NCBI GenBank assembly: GCA_951541495.1
Contig: CATOCL010000004.1
Coordinates: 1-64,000 of the forward strand
Direction: 5' to 3'
Length of the DNA: 64,000 bases
Origin: Planktomarina karensis
GTDB lineage: Bacteria > Pseudomonadota > Alphaproteobacteria > Rhodobacterales > Rhodobacteraceae
This document shows positions 1-8,730 of this stretch, one piece after another; within the stretch, counting starts at the first letter, position 1, and every line of letters starts with the position of its first letter. Under the pieces are notes generated by a model, which was given only the letters and a program-made list of their open reading frames with translations, searched no databases and was not told where the DNA came from. The position numbers were made by a program, and so were the translations under genes.

Positions 1-1074
1 ATGGCTGCTGGTATAAATTATAATGGTGTTTGGGCCGCACTTGGCGTGCCAATAAGCCCATTTGATGGCCATAAACAGCCATACCACATTGCTGGCTCTG
101 ACGCATCCGGGATCGTGTGGGCTGTTGGTTCGAAAGTAACCCGCTGGAAAATTGGTGATGAAGTTGTGGTCCATTGCAATCAAGATGATGGCGATGACGA
201 GGACTGTAATGGTGGGGACCCAATGTATTCCACATCCCAACGAATTTGGGGGTATGAGACCCCAGATGGCTCATTCAGCCAATTTACAAGGGTCCAAAGC
301 CAGCAATTGATGCCGCGACCACAGCATCAGACATGGGAAGAAAGTGCGTGCTACACATTAACGTTGGCTACAGCTTATAGGATGCTTTTTGGCCACGCGC
401 CTCACGACCTTAAGCCTGGACAAAACGTATTAATTTGGGGGGCATCAGGCGGGCTTGGCTCGTATGCGGTGCAGTTGGCTAAAGTTGTTGGCGCTAACGC
501 TATTGGAGTAATCAGCGACGAAAGTAAACGTGACTTTGTAATGGACCTGGGTGCGAAAGGGGTAATAAACCGTAAAGATTTTAAATGCTGGGGGCAGATG
601 CCAACTGTGAATACTCCAGAATATGGGGCGTGGTTCAAAGAGGCGCGGAAATTTGGTGCGGCGATTTGGGATATTACTGGGAAAGGAAATAATCCAGATT
701 TAGTATTTGAACATCCAGGTGAAACCACATTTCCGGTCTCTACGTTTGTCTGCAAGAAAGGTGGCATGGTGGTGATCTGTGCGGGGACTACGGGGTATAA
801 TCTAACATTTGATGCTAGATACATGTGGATGCATCAAAAACGGCTGCAGGGCTCGCATTTTGCGAACCTTAAGCAAGCTGCGTCTGCAAATCGCCTGATG
901 TGTGAAAACCGGCTGAAGCCATGTCTTTCAGAAGTTTTTGGTTGGAACGAATTGCCTGAGGCTCACATGAAAATGCGCAGAAATGAGCATTTACCTGGAA
1001 ATATGTCTGTAATGGTTCAGGCACCTCGTCCCGGATTACGGACCTTGTCAGAAACGCTGCTAGAAATGAACTAG
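1..1074 (+). CDS. ccr: Crotonyl-CoA carboxylase/reductase, 5'-truncated by window edge
   Basis: This enzyme reductively carboxylates crotonyl-CoA to ethylmalonyl-CoA with NADPH and CO2, the key step of the ethylmalonyl-CoA pathway for acetate-unit assimilation. The visible 357 residues are an MDR-family oxidoreductase. A Rossmann motif GASGGLG lies at residues 147-153, and the acidic insert QDDGDDEDCN and the stretch WMHQKRLQGSHF are typical of Ccr. Family members are about 430 residues and the reading frame is open at base 1, so roughly 70 N-terminal residues lie outside the window. The ATG at base 1 is an internal methionine in the conserved stretch AAGINYNG, not the start. The C-terminus looks complete. 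No strong terminator follows. Confidence 0.95.
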   Translation: MAAGINYNGVWAALGVPISPFDGHKQPYHIAGSDASGIVWAVGSKVTRWKIGDEVVVHCNQDDGDDEDCNGGDPMYSTSQRIWGYETPDGSFSQFTRVQSQQLMPRPQHQTWEESACYTLTLATAYRMLFGHAPHDLKPGQNVLIWGASGGLGSYAVQLAKVVGANAIGVISDESKRDFVMDLGAKGVINRKDFKCWGQMPTVNTPEYGAWFKEARKFGAAIWDITGKGNNPDLVFEHPGETTFPVSTFVCKKGGMVVICAGTTGYNLTFDARYMWMHQKRLQGSHFANLKQAASANRLMCENRLKPCLSEVFGWNELPEAHMKMRRNEHLPGNMSVMVQAPRPGLRTLSETLLEMN

Positions 1075-1194
1075 ACAATAAATTTAAATCTTTTTGAACG
1101 GTTAATCACGAATTTTGTGCTCAGGTGACAACTTTATTTTTAAAATGTTGCATAAATTGAAATAGCCCCAAAATGATCATCTTAGAGACCTTAA

Positions 1195-1208
1195 TTGGAC
1201 TAGTCCAA
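1195..1208. promoter_or_regulatory. 14-bp perfect palindrome, candidate operator
   Basis: TTGGACTAGTCCAA is a perfect dyad lying 27 bases upstream of the helicase start at 1235. Position and symmetry fit a dimeric repressor site, but I recognise no regulator for it. Confidence 0.35.
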
Positions 1209-1234
1209 GCAAGTTTCTTTGGCTACACCAAGGT

Positions 1235-2767
1235 ATGGTAGTTCCACAAATTAATTTTTCTGATGATCAGGCGGAAGCCTTCGACGCAGTCGCTGAGATT
1301 CTTAGGTCTTCAGGGATTGACCTAGAAGATAACTTGTTGACTCCATTGTCTGATGGACAAAGCAGTGTTGCGGCTGTGATAGGTAAGGCAGGGTCAGGCA
1401 AAACACTTCTGCTTGCGCAACTTTACCATGCCCTCAGAGAAACAAATATGAAAATTGTGTCTGGTGATTATGAGGCTCGTTCTAAAAAAAACCAACGCAC
1501 ATTAGCAATTTTAGCGCCTACCAATAAAGCGGCGAGTGTGCTCCGCAATCGAGGTGTCCCTGCCACTACGATTCATCGGATTTTATACACACCAATGTAC
1601 GACCCGGAGTATGAAAAAATTGCTGAATGGTTGACAGGGGGTGCCGCGCGGCCGGAAGTTCAGGGAGTAACAGAAGTAGCTCTGGATAGGGCGTACAAAT
1701 TTTACCTTTCCAATGCCTCTATACCTGGCGCATTGGCTGCGGCTGGACTACGTGGCTCAGATTTTATCACTGGGTGGAAACGTCGTGAAGATCCTCTAGA
1801 TGTTGGGTTTGTCGATGAAAGTTCGATGCTCGATGCGAAGCAATTGGAGGATTTACAGGAAATATTCCCAACCCTAATTCTATTTGGTGACCCAGCACAA
1901 TTAGCGCCCGTCACTCAATCAGGTATGATGGTGTTTGATGATCTTCCTGAGAGACGTCGCCTCCTACTTAATCGAGTTCATCGTCAAACACAGGACAACC
2001 CAATCTTAGATTTGGCCCATGCGCTAGGTGATCCTGAAATAGAATTTTCAGATTTTGAGCGTATGGTAGAGGACGCCGCGGGCAAGGATGAACGCGTATT
2101 GATTGGCCAACGGGTACAATCGGATTTAATGGCTCGTTCGCCAGTTCTTGTCTGGCGGAATGCCACACGCATACGGCTCATTCAAGCCTTCCGGGGCGCT
2201 TTTGGAGCTCCATTAGAGGAGTTGTTACCGGGTGAACCTCTGGTCTGTGATGGTATTGAACTACCAGTAAAACATAGGAAAAAACGCCTTGATTTGGAGG
2301 CGCGCGGTCTAATAAAGGGTGCGCAAGTTCTATATCTTGGTCCTGGGCGTAAACCTGGCTTCTCGAGGTTACACGTGATTGGTGCAGAACAACCTCAGCT
2401 AAGTGCTGCAAGTATAGTTAAAATCGAAATGCCCAACGAGGAGGAGCCGTTCATTCCTTTTGCCGCGCGGATGGGCGCCACATTCTTGCATGGTGCGGCA
2501 GTCACAATTCATAAGGCGCAGGGTTCGCAATGGGATACTGTTCAAGTGTTTGCTCCTGATATTTATGCTGCAGCACGAATGAACCGGACTGAGTCAGGGA
2601 TACAGCTGTGGAAACGTTTGGCCTATGTCGCGATAACGCGCGCAGAAAATCGGCTGATTTGGGTGGTGAGAAATCGTTTGGCACGTCCAACTGCAAAGCT
2701 AACGGTGAGCGATCTTGTAGATACCCCAGATAATTTTGAGCTCACAATCGAACCGGTTGAAGAGTAA
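1235..2767 (+). CDS. RecD-like superfamily 1 DNA helicase
   Basis: A 510-residue SF1 helicase of the RecD/UvrD-C type, expected to unwind DNA with ATP. Walker A is GKAGSGKT (residues 50-57), the Walker B region is FVDESS (192-197), motif III is GDPAQLAPV (218-226), followed by LNRVHRQ. Near the C-terminus TIHKAQGSQWDTV and YVAITRAENRL give motifs V and VI. It is shorter than E. coli RecD and no recB or recC is near, so it is probably a stand-alone RecD-like enzyme rather than a RecBCD subunit. The ATG at 1235 follows an AAGG that sits very close, so the ribosome site is weak. It stands alone between ccr and the convergent gshB. The exact cellular role is unknown. Confidence 0.85.
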   Translation: MVVPQINFSDDQAEAFDAVAEILRSSGIDLEDNLLTPLSDGQSSVAAVIGKAGSGKTLLLAQLYHALRETNMKIVSGDYEARSKKNQRTLAILAPTNKAASVLRNRGVPATTIHRILYTPMYDPEYEKIAEWLTGGAARPEVQGVTEVALDRAYKFYLSNASIPGALAAAGLRGSDFITGWKRREDPLDVGFVDESSMLDAKQLEDLQEIFPTLILFGDPAQLAPVTQSGMMVFDDLPERRRLLLNRVHRQTQDNPILDLAHALGDPEIEFSDFERMVEDAAGKDERVLIGQRVQSDLMARSPVLVWRNATRIRLIQAFRGAFGAPLEELLPGEPLVCDGIELPVKHRKKRLDLEARGLIKGAQVLYLGPGRKPGFSRLHVIGAEQPQLSAASIVKIEMPNEEEPFIPFAARMGATFLHGAAVTIHKAQGSQWDTVQVFAPDIYAAARMNRTESGIQLWKRLAYVAITRAENRLIWVVRNRLARPTAKLTVSDLVDTPDNFELTIEPVEE

Positions 2768-2798
2768 AAGGGCAGTATATTTTGAGGAATGCTGGAGG

Positions 2799-3737
2799 TT
2801 ATAGTTTAGCTTCCACCGCATCCCAAATTAATCCAGCCGCATTAATTCCGTCGAAGCGCTTTAACTCATTCAGGCCCGTAGGTGATGTCACGTTTATTTC
2901 GGTTAAATAATTCCCAATAATATCAATCCCAACAAATATTTGGCCCTTATCACGCAAGGTAGGTCCAATTATGGAACATATTTCTTGATCCCTTTTGGTT
3001 AGACCAACCTTTTCAGGGCGTCCTCCGACATGCATATTTGAACGGGTTTCGCCGTCAGCAGGAATTCTGTTAATTGCCCCAACGGCCTCTCCGTTTACCA
3101 AAATGACACGCTTGTCACCATCCCGTACGTCTGGCAAAAACTTTTGAATAATTAATGGCTCAGTGCTAATTTTACAGAACAACTCATGCAGCGATGCAAT
3201 GTTTTGGTCATCTGTCTTTAGTCGAAAAACTCCAGCCCCGCCGTTACCATAAAGCGGTTTCACAATCACATCACCATGAATGGACCTAAAGGATTTTAAG
3301 ACATCCAAGTCTCGTGCGATAGTAGTTGGTGGAATGATCTCTGGAAATTGCAGGATCAACAGTTTTTCTGGAAAATTGCGCACCCAGAATGGATTATTTA
3401 CCACCAAAGTGTCTGGTTTTAAAAAATCAAGTAGATGGGTCGTCGTTATGTAACCCATGTCAAATGGTGGATCTTGACGTAGCCATACCACGTCGAATTT
3501 GTGCAAATCTAAGCGTTGCGGCTCACCTAAATCGACATGATTTCCAACTTCATTTCTTAAGAACATCTTTTGTCCAGTAGCAGTTACCCTGCTATTCTCA
3601 AAAGTAAGCATATCTGGGGTGTGGTAATAAATATCATGTCCGCGGTTTTGGGCCTCAAGCGCCAATTGAAATGTGCTATCGCCCGTGATGTCCACGCCCT
3701 GAATGGGATCCATTTGGAATGATATTTTTTTTGGCAT
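2799..3737 (-). CDS. gshB: Glutathione synthetase
   Basis: ATP-grasp ligase joining gamma-glutamylcysteine and glycine to make glutathione in the cytoplasm. The 312-residue protein has the GshB N-terminal start (KISFQMDPIQGVD), the ATP-grasp stretch VIVKPLYGNGGAGVFRL, and the metal/nucleotide end FVGIDIIGNYLTEINVTSPTG, at normal family length. It lies 110 bases downstream of rsmI on the same strand and converges on the helicase gene with a 31-base gap. In related genomes I recall a yraN gene between rsmI and gshB; none fits here. Glutathione made here would serve GloB at 61104-61892. Confidence 0.95.
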   Translation of the reverse strand: MPKKISFQMDPIQGVDITGDSTFQLALEAQNRGHDIYYHTPDMLTFENSRVTATGQKMFLRNEVGNHVDLGEPQRLDLHKFDVVWLRQDPPFDMGYITTTHLLDFLKPDTLVVNNPFWVRNFPEKLLILQFPEIIPPTTIARDLDVLKSFRSIHGDVIVKPLYGNGGAGVFRLKTDDQNIASLHELFCKISTEPLIIQKFLPDVRDGDKRVILVNGEAVGAINRIPADGETRSNMHVGGRPEKVGLTKRDQEICSIIGPTLRDKGQIFVGIDIIGNYLTEINVTSPTGLNELKRFDGINAAGLIWDAVEAKL

Positions 3738-3847
3738 GTCTGGAAACCTAATATCTATTTGTTTCTAGATGCCACTCAGGTTGAACGCTGGCAATAGATA
3801 GAATTCCTAGACATTGTATTTCTGCAGTTTGTTTTCCGTCATGGTTA

Positions 3848-4720
3848 TTAATTAATTTTGTTCCTCCGCTGAATTTTCAATGCAATCTGGTAAATATCGC
3901 GCCTTGGCAGTCCAAAAGCACCTGCCACGGCATCTGCTGCGTCTTTGACCCTGAGAGTTTGCATTGCTGACTGGAGCTCAGCTTCTAAATCAAGCTCATT
4001 GATTTGAACCTCCTTACCAGCCGCAATCAATACAACAATTTCTCCTCTCGCAGGTTTTTTCTCATAGTAGCTGAGTAACTTTTCCACGCCCCCAATTTGA
4101 ACATTTTCGAACTTTTTTGTTAACTCGCGGCACACGGCTACTTGGCGTTCATTGCCACCAACGGATTTAATATCGGCCAATAATGCATTTAATCTCTTAG
4201 GAGACTCGTACAATACTATCGTTGCAGGAAGTGACATTAGCTCAACAAGTTGTTTTCGACGACCTATTGTTTGGGGTGGCAGGAATCCCGCAAAATGAAA
4301 TTGATCGGTTGGCAATCCTGCTATCGTAAGTGCTGCAATGCAGGCGGTTGGTCCAGGCGCAGAAAATACAGCTATTTCAGACCGACGGGCGTCATGGACT
4401 AATTGATAACCAGGGTCAGCAATTAAGGGAGTTCCGGCATCTGAGACATAAGCGACGGAGCGTCCCTCTGATATATGATTAAGTAACTGCTCACGATGAC
4501 TAGCCTTACTGTGGTCATGATAGGCTTTGATGCGTCTGCCTTTCAGTGGTATACTGTGTATGTCCAATAGTTTGCGGCAAGTTCGTGTATCTTCAGCGGC
4601 TAACACGTCGGCAGAAGCTAAAATGTCTAATGCTCGCAAAGTTATGTCGCGCGCAGAGCCCAAAGGTGTTGCCACAAGGTATAAGCCAGCTTCTAACTTC
4701 AACAATTTGTGATTCAACAC
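3848..4720 (-). CDS. rsmI: 16S rRNA (cytidine-1402-2'-O)-methyltransferase
   Basis: SAM-dependent tetrapyrrole-methylase-fold enzyme that 2'-O-methylates C1402 in the ribosomal decoding centre. Signature stretches are LYLVATPLGSARDITLRALDI, AAEDTRTCRKLL, YVSDAGTPLIADPG and FSAPGPTACIAALTIAGL. I chose the GTG at 4720 (TTG at 4717 is the alternative) because AGGGGGT lies just upstream and the family start is close to LEAGLYLVATP. The frame stays open to an ATG at 4804, but that would overlap the divergent lipoprotein gene and add residues unlike the family. This gives 290 residues. gshB follows on the same strand. Confidence 0.9.
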   Translation of the reverse strand: MLNHKLLKLEAGLYLVATPLGSARDITLRALDILASADVLAAEDTRTCRKLLDIHSIPLKGRRIKAYHDHSKASHREQLLNHISEGRSVAYVSDAGTPLIADPGYQLVHDARRSEIAVFSAPGPTACIAALTIAGLPTDQFHFAGFLPPQTIGRRKQLVELMSLPATIVLYESPKRLNALLADIKSVGGNERQVAVCRELTKKFENVQIGGVEKLLSYYEKKPARGEIVVLIAAGKEVQINELDLEAELQSAMQTLRVKDAADAVAGAFGLPRRDIYQIALKIQRRNKIN

Positions 4721-4786
4721 TAGACCCCCTGATACTATGTAATAACATGGACATAACACTGGACTAGTAACCTTTGAAGGGGCCAT

Positions 4787-5959
4787 TTGAACATGTTTTC
4801 TCAAGTTTTCTTATTTTTGCCGATACGCCAAAGCTTGCTGGCTCTTTGTAGTTTGATTTTAATTTCAGCCTGTGGAAACTCCTTCAGTGGATCTGATGAT
4901 AGTTTGCGAAAAGTAAAAGTTGCAGTTTTGTTGCCCCTTGGGTCCAAGGACCCAGGTGTCCGTAAACTGGCGAAGTCGGCAGAACGTGCCGCCCGGATGG
5001 CCATGTGGGATCTCCGCACTAATGTTGCAATGCAAATGAGTGTCTATGACACAGAAGGTTCTGAACTTCAGGCCGCTGAGATGGCGACCCTAGCCGTTGA
5101 TGAAGGTGCGCAAGTAATAATTGGCCCACTGTTTGCAGGTGCGTCCAATGCTGCAGGGCTCGCTGTAGCTAAAAAGTCTATTAGTGTTTTGTCATTGTCG
5201 AATAACGCAGAAATTGCGGGTGGCAACGTGTACGTGTTGGGGCATACATTTCAAAATACCGCTGACAGGCTAGTAAACTATGCGGTTAGGCAAGGTAAAA
5301 GGCGCGCCCTAATTGTGCACGCTAACAATGTTTCAGGCTATGCAGGTTCTGATGCTGTTGAGCGCGCTCTGATAAAAAATGGGACTGCCGAAGTGGGAAA
5401 GGAAAATTATGATTTTACACAGCAGGATGTAGTTGACGCTATGACCCGCGTGGCTATCCGAAATGAGTTGGTTGGCGCTGACATAGTGTTCTTAACAGCA
5501 GATTACGACGGTGCGTTACCGCTGATTGCACAGTTGTTGCCGGAAGCTGGTGTAAACCCTGCCACAGTTCAGTACGCTGGTGTCGCCCAGTGGAATGCCT
5601 TGCCTTCTGCATTTAATTTGCCTGGTATCCAAGGGGGGTGGTTTGCTTTGCCTAGCCCAATTCGCACACAGCAGTTTGAAGAGAGGTTCCAGACAATTTA
5701 TCAAACCACTCCGCATCCAATAGCTGCTATCGCCTACGATGGAGTGGCCGCTGTGGGGGCGTCAATTTCTACTGGAAACAGAAATGCACTTAACACCAGG
5801 GGTTTGACCTTATCCAGCGGTTTTCAGGGTGCTGCTGGGATTTTTAGACTTCGTAAGGATGGAACTGTTGAACGTGGGTTAGCGATAGCGAAAATAGAAG
5901 GAAACCAAGTAATTATTCTTGATGCTGCTCCACGCACATTTAATAATTTTGGTTTCTAA
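4787..5959 (+). CDS. LpoA-like penicillin-binding protein activator (lipoprotein)
   Basis: Outer-membrane lipoprotein with a type 1 periplasmic-binding-protein fold, by family an activator of peptidoglycan synthases. The signal peptide ends in a lipobox I-S-A-C with the lipidated cysteine at residue 29, followed by the binding-protein domain (KVKVAVLLPLGSKDPG, AQVIIGPLFAGASNAA). Length is 390 residues from TTG at 4787; the ATG at 4793 is equally possible, as AGGGG at 4778-4782 serves both. It is divergent from rsmI, an association also seen for lpoA and rsmI in enterobacteria. glnD begins right after its stop, so the two are probably co-transcribed. It lacks the TPR-rich N-terminal half of E. 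coli LpoA, so PBP activation is inferred. Confidence 0.8.
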   Translation: MNMFSQVFLFLPIRQSLLALCSLILISACGNSFSGSDDSLRKVKVAVLLPLGSKDPGVRKLAKSAERAARMAMWDLRTNVAMQMSVYDTEGSELQAAEMATLAVDEGAQVIIGPLFAGASNAAGLAVAKKSISVLSLSNNAEIAGGNVYVLGHTFQNTADRLVNYAVRQGKRRALIVHANNVSGYAGSDAVERALIKNGTAEVGKENYDFTQQDVVDAMTRVAIRNELVGADIVFLTADYDGALPLIAQLLPEAGVNPATVQYAGVAQWNALPSAFNLPGIQGGWFALPSPIRTQQFEERFQTIYQTTPHPIAAIAYDGVAAVGASISTGNRNALNTRGLTLSSGFQGAAGIFRLRKDGTVERGLAIAKIEGNQVIILDAAPRTFNNFGF

Positions 5960-5961
5960 GG

Positions 5962-8730
5962 TTGAAAAAATTGGATAATCTTCACTCTGGTGAACTCATT
6001 TGCCCCGCGGTAAAGATTTTTGACCGAGAAACGCTTGGTATTAAAATAGATGACGCGGTTAAAGAAGTTTCGGATGCTACAAAACTTCGGGCTATATTAG
6101 TAAAAATTTTAGGTGAAGCTCGAGCAGTTGGGATGTCTGAAATTGCTGGGGCATTTATGAAGGCGCCGCTCAGGGCCCGGTCTACAATTGCTAGTTATTG
6201 CTACTTAACTGATTGTGTTGTTGAAGCCGCTTACAATGCTGTGCTTCGACACCTTCATCCCGCGCAATCTTCGACAACTGGAGAACGTTTAGTTTTAATT
6301 GCTGTTGGTGGTTATGGTCGGGGCGAAATGGCACCGTTCTCCGATGTGGATCTGCTTTTTACTGTTCCCTATAAAATAACTGGATGGGCTGAAAGTGTTG
6401 TAGAAAGTCTCCTTTATGTACTTTGGGATCTTAAGTTAAAAGTTGGGCACGCCGTACGGACTGTTAACGACTGCATGCGGCTTGCCGGCGAAGATTATAC
6501 CATTCGCACTTCGTTGGTTGAAATGCGTTTCCTGTTTGGAGACAGGATGGTTTACAAAGGCTTGCAAGAACAACTGCGGGAAAATCTTTTCAAAGGAACA
6601 GTTCAAGATTTTACTGAAGCCAAGATGGCGGAACGCGGGGCTCGACATCTCAAGCAGGGTGGTCAGCGTTATGTGGTTGAGCCGAACGTAAAAGAGGGTA
6701 AGGGCGGTTTGCGTGATTTACAATCTCTTTTCTGGATTGAGAAATACAGAAATGGTGTATTTCATGCGGAGCAATTGGTTGAGGCGGGTGTTTTTACAGA
6801 GAGTGAATTTGGAACATTTATTGCCGCCGAAGATTTTTTGTGGTGTGTGCGCTGTCATCTGCACTTAATTGCCAATCGTGGAATGGATCAGCTAACTTTT
6901 GACTTGCAGGTGGAGATCGCTGAAGTCATGGGCTATTCGGACCTTCGAGGACGTCGTGCAGTCGAGCATTTCATGCAAGATTATTTTACCCATGCGACAA
7001 AAGTTGGAGAACTATCTCGAATATTTTTAACAGCCATGGAGGCGGTAAGTGTTAAAAGAGAACTGAATTTTCTAAAGGTCCTAAAACGCAAGCCAAGAAT
7101 AGGTGAAGGCTATATTTTGGTACAAAACCGCCTGGCAATAGCTGATCCAGAAGTATTTCTAAAAAATAACCTGAATTTACTTCGATTATTTGAGGAAGGT
7201 TTACGAACAAAACTTTTAATACATCCTGATGCTATGAGGCTCGTATCTGCAAACCTCTATCTAATAGACCAAAATATGCGAAATTCAGATGAGGCGGTAA
7301 GAATATTTCGTGATTTACTTTTAAAACATGGAAATCCAGAGCGGGCTTTGCGGCGTATGAACGAGCTAGGAGTTTTGGCAGCTTTTATACCAGAATTTAA
7401 ACCAATCGTCGCAATGATGCAGTTCAATATGTATCACTCATTCACTGTAGATGAGCATACGATTCAGACAATTGGCCACCTTGCTGCAATCGAACGTGGA
7501 GAGTTGGTTGAAGAGTTACCGGTCGCTAGTGCTATTTTGGGAAGTGGTTTGAACCGGAAAGTTATTTATATAGCACTTCTGCTGCATGATATTGGTAAAG
7601 GCCAGATTGAAGACCACTCTGTACTGGGTGCAAAGATTGCCCGTGATGTTGCTCCGCGATTAGGGCTTAACCCTCGTGAATCAGAGAACGTTGAGTGGCT
7701 TGTTCGACATCATTTACTAATGTCAGATATGGCGCAAAAGCGTGATATAGCTGACCCGCGCACAGTTCGTGACTTTGCTAAGGCGGTACAGTCGGTGAAG
7801 CGTCTGGACTTACTTACTGTTTTAACCGTTTGTGATATTTCAGGAGTTGGTCCAGGTGTTTGGAATAATTGGAAAGCTGTATTAATTCGTGCCCTCTACA
7901 GGCAAACAAAAAAGGCACTTGAGACTGGTCTGGAAGACCTTAACAGAGAAAACCGTGGCTCAGAGGCTAAGAAAAACTTACGAAAAGTGCTAAAAGATTG
8001 GCCAAAAAATTCGATCAAATATGAGACAAGCAGGCATTATCCACCATATTGGCAAGGGCTGCATGTGACAGCGCATCAAATCTTTGCTCGGCTCTTACTT
8101 GATATCCCAGACGATGAAATTCGTATGGATTTGCAACCAGACAAAGATCGTGATGCCACGCGAATTTGTTTTGCCATGGCGGATCACCCTGGTGTATTCA
8201 GCCGTTTTACTGGAGCCCTTGCTTTGAGCGGTGCCAACGTCGTTGATGCGCGCACGTTTACCTCGAAAGATGGGTTTGCGACGGCAGTTTTTTGGGTACA
8301 GGATTCCGAAGGACATCCCTATTTGTCAGATCGCCTAAGTCGGCTAAAAAAGATGATCGATGATACACTGCAAGGTAAAGTTATTACCCGTGACGCCATC
8401 AAATCCCGCGATAAAATCAAAAAACGTGAAAAGGCCTTCCGCGTACCAACATCCATTAGTTTTGATAACAATGGATCAGAAATATACACAATTATAGAAG
8501 TAGATACTCGAGATCGTCTGGGACTACTTTACGATCTCACCAGAACATTGGCTGCAGCGAATGTAAATATTTCAAGTGCCGTGATTGCAACTTACGGCGA
8601 GCAAGCGGTGGACACTTTCTATGTCAAAGATATGTTTGGACTAAAACTCTATTCAAAGTCTAAACAGGATAGCCTAGAAATGAAACTTAGAAGTTCTATC
8701 TCTGAGGCAGCGTTAAGGGCACTTTCATGA
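5962..8730 (+). CDS. glnD: Bifunctional PII uridylyltransferase/uridylyl-removing enzyme
   Basis: Nitrogen sensor that uridylylates PII when glutamine is low and removes UMP when it is high. The order is a nucleotidyltransferase domain with GGYGRGEMAPFSDVDLLF at about residues 117-134, an HD hydrolase domain with LLLHDIGKG (HD at 542-543), and two ACT domains beginning near residues 741 (DHPGVFSRFTGAL) and 851 (DRLGLLYDLTRTL). Length of 922 residues is normal. The start is a TTG: either 5962, directly after AAGG, or 5971, which has better spacing from that AAGG. It follows the lipoprotein gene with a 2-base gap and its stop overlaps the murJ ATG, so this is an operon. Confidence 0.96.
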   Translation: MKKLDNLHSGELICPAVKIFDRETLGIKIDDAVKEVSDATKLRAILVKILGEARAVGMSEIAGAFMKAPLRARSTIASYCYLTDCVVEAAYNAVLRHLHPAQSSTTGERLVLIAVGGYGRGEMAPFSDVDLLFTVPYKITGWAESVVESLLYVLWDLKLKVGHAVRTVNDCMRLAGEDYTIRTSLVEMRFLFGDRMVYKGLQEQLRENLFKGTVQDFTEAKMAERGARHLKQGGQRYVVEPNVKEGKGGLRDLQSLFWIEKYRNGVFHAEQLVEAGVFTESEFGTFIAAEDFLWCVRCHLHLIANRGMDQLTFDLQVEIAEVMGYSDLRGRRAVEHFMQDYFTHATKVGELSRIFLTAMEAVSVKRELNFLKVLKRKPRIGEGYILVQNRLAIADPEVFLKNNLNLLRLFEEGLRTKLLIHPDAMRLVSANLYLIDQNMRNSDEAVRIFRDLLLKHGNPERALRRMNELGVLAAFIPEFKPIVAMMQFNMYHSFTVDEHTIQTIGHLAAIERGELVEELPVASAILGSGLNRKVIYIALLLHDIGKGQIEDHSVLGAKIARDVAPRLGLNPRESENVEWLVRHHLLMSDMAQKRDIADPRTVRDFAKAVQSVKRLDLLTVLTVCDISGVGPGVWNNWKAVLIRALYRQTKKALETGLEDLNRENRGSEAKKNLRKVLKDWPKNSIKYETSRHYPPYWQGLHVTAHQIFARLLLDIPDDEIRMDLQPDKDRDATRICFAMADHPGVFSRFTGALALSGANVVDARTFTSKDGFATAVFWVQDSEGHPYLSDRLSRLKKMIDDTLQGKVITRDAIKSRDKIKKREKAFRVPTSISFDNNGSEIYTIIEVDTRDRLGLLYDLTRTLAAANVNISSAVIATYGEQAVDTFYVKDMFGLKLYSKSKQDSLEMKLRSSISEAALRALS

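Noticed and set aside
402..824. 140-codon antisense frame in ccr
   Set aside because: Opposite strand of a clear Ccr coding region, with no recognisable domain.
4721..4804. Upstream start of rsmI at 4804
   Set aside because: It would overlap the divergent lipoprotein gene and adds residues foreign to the family; GTG 4720 or TTG 4717 has a good ribosome site.
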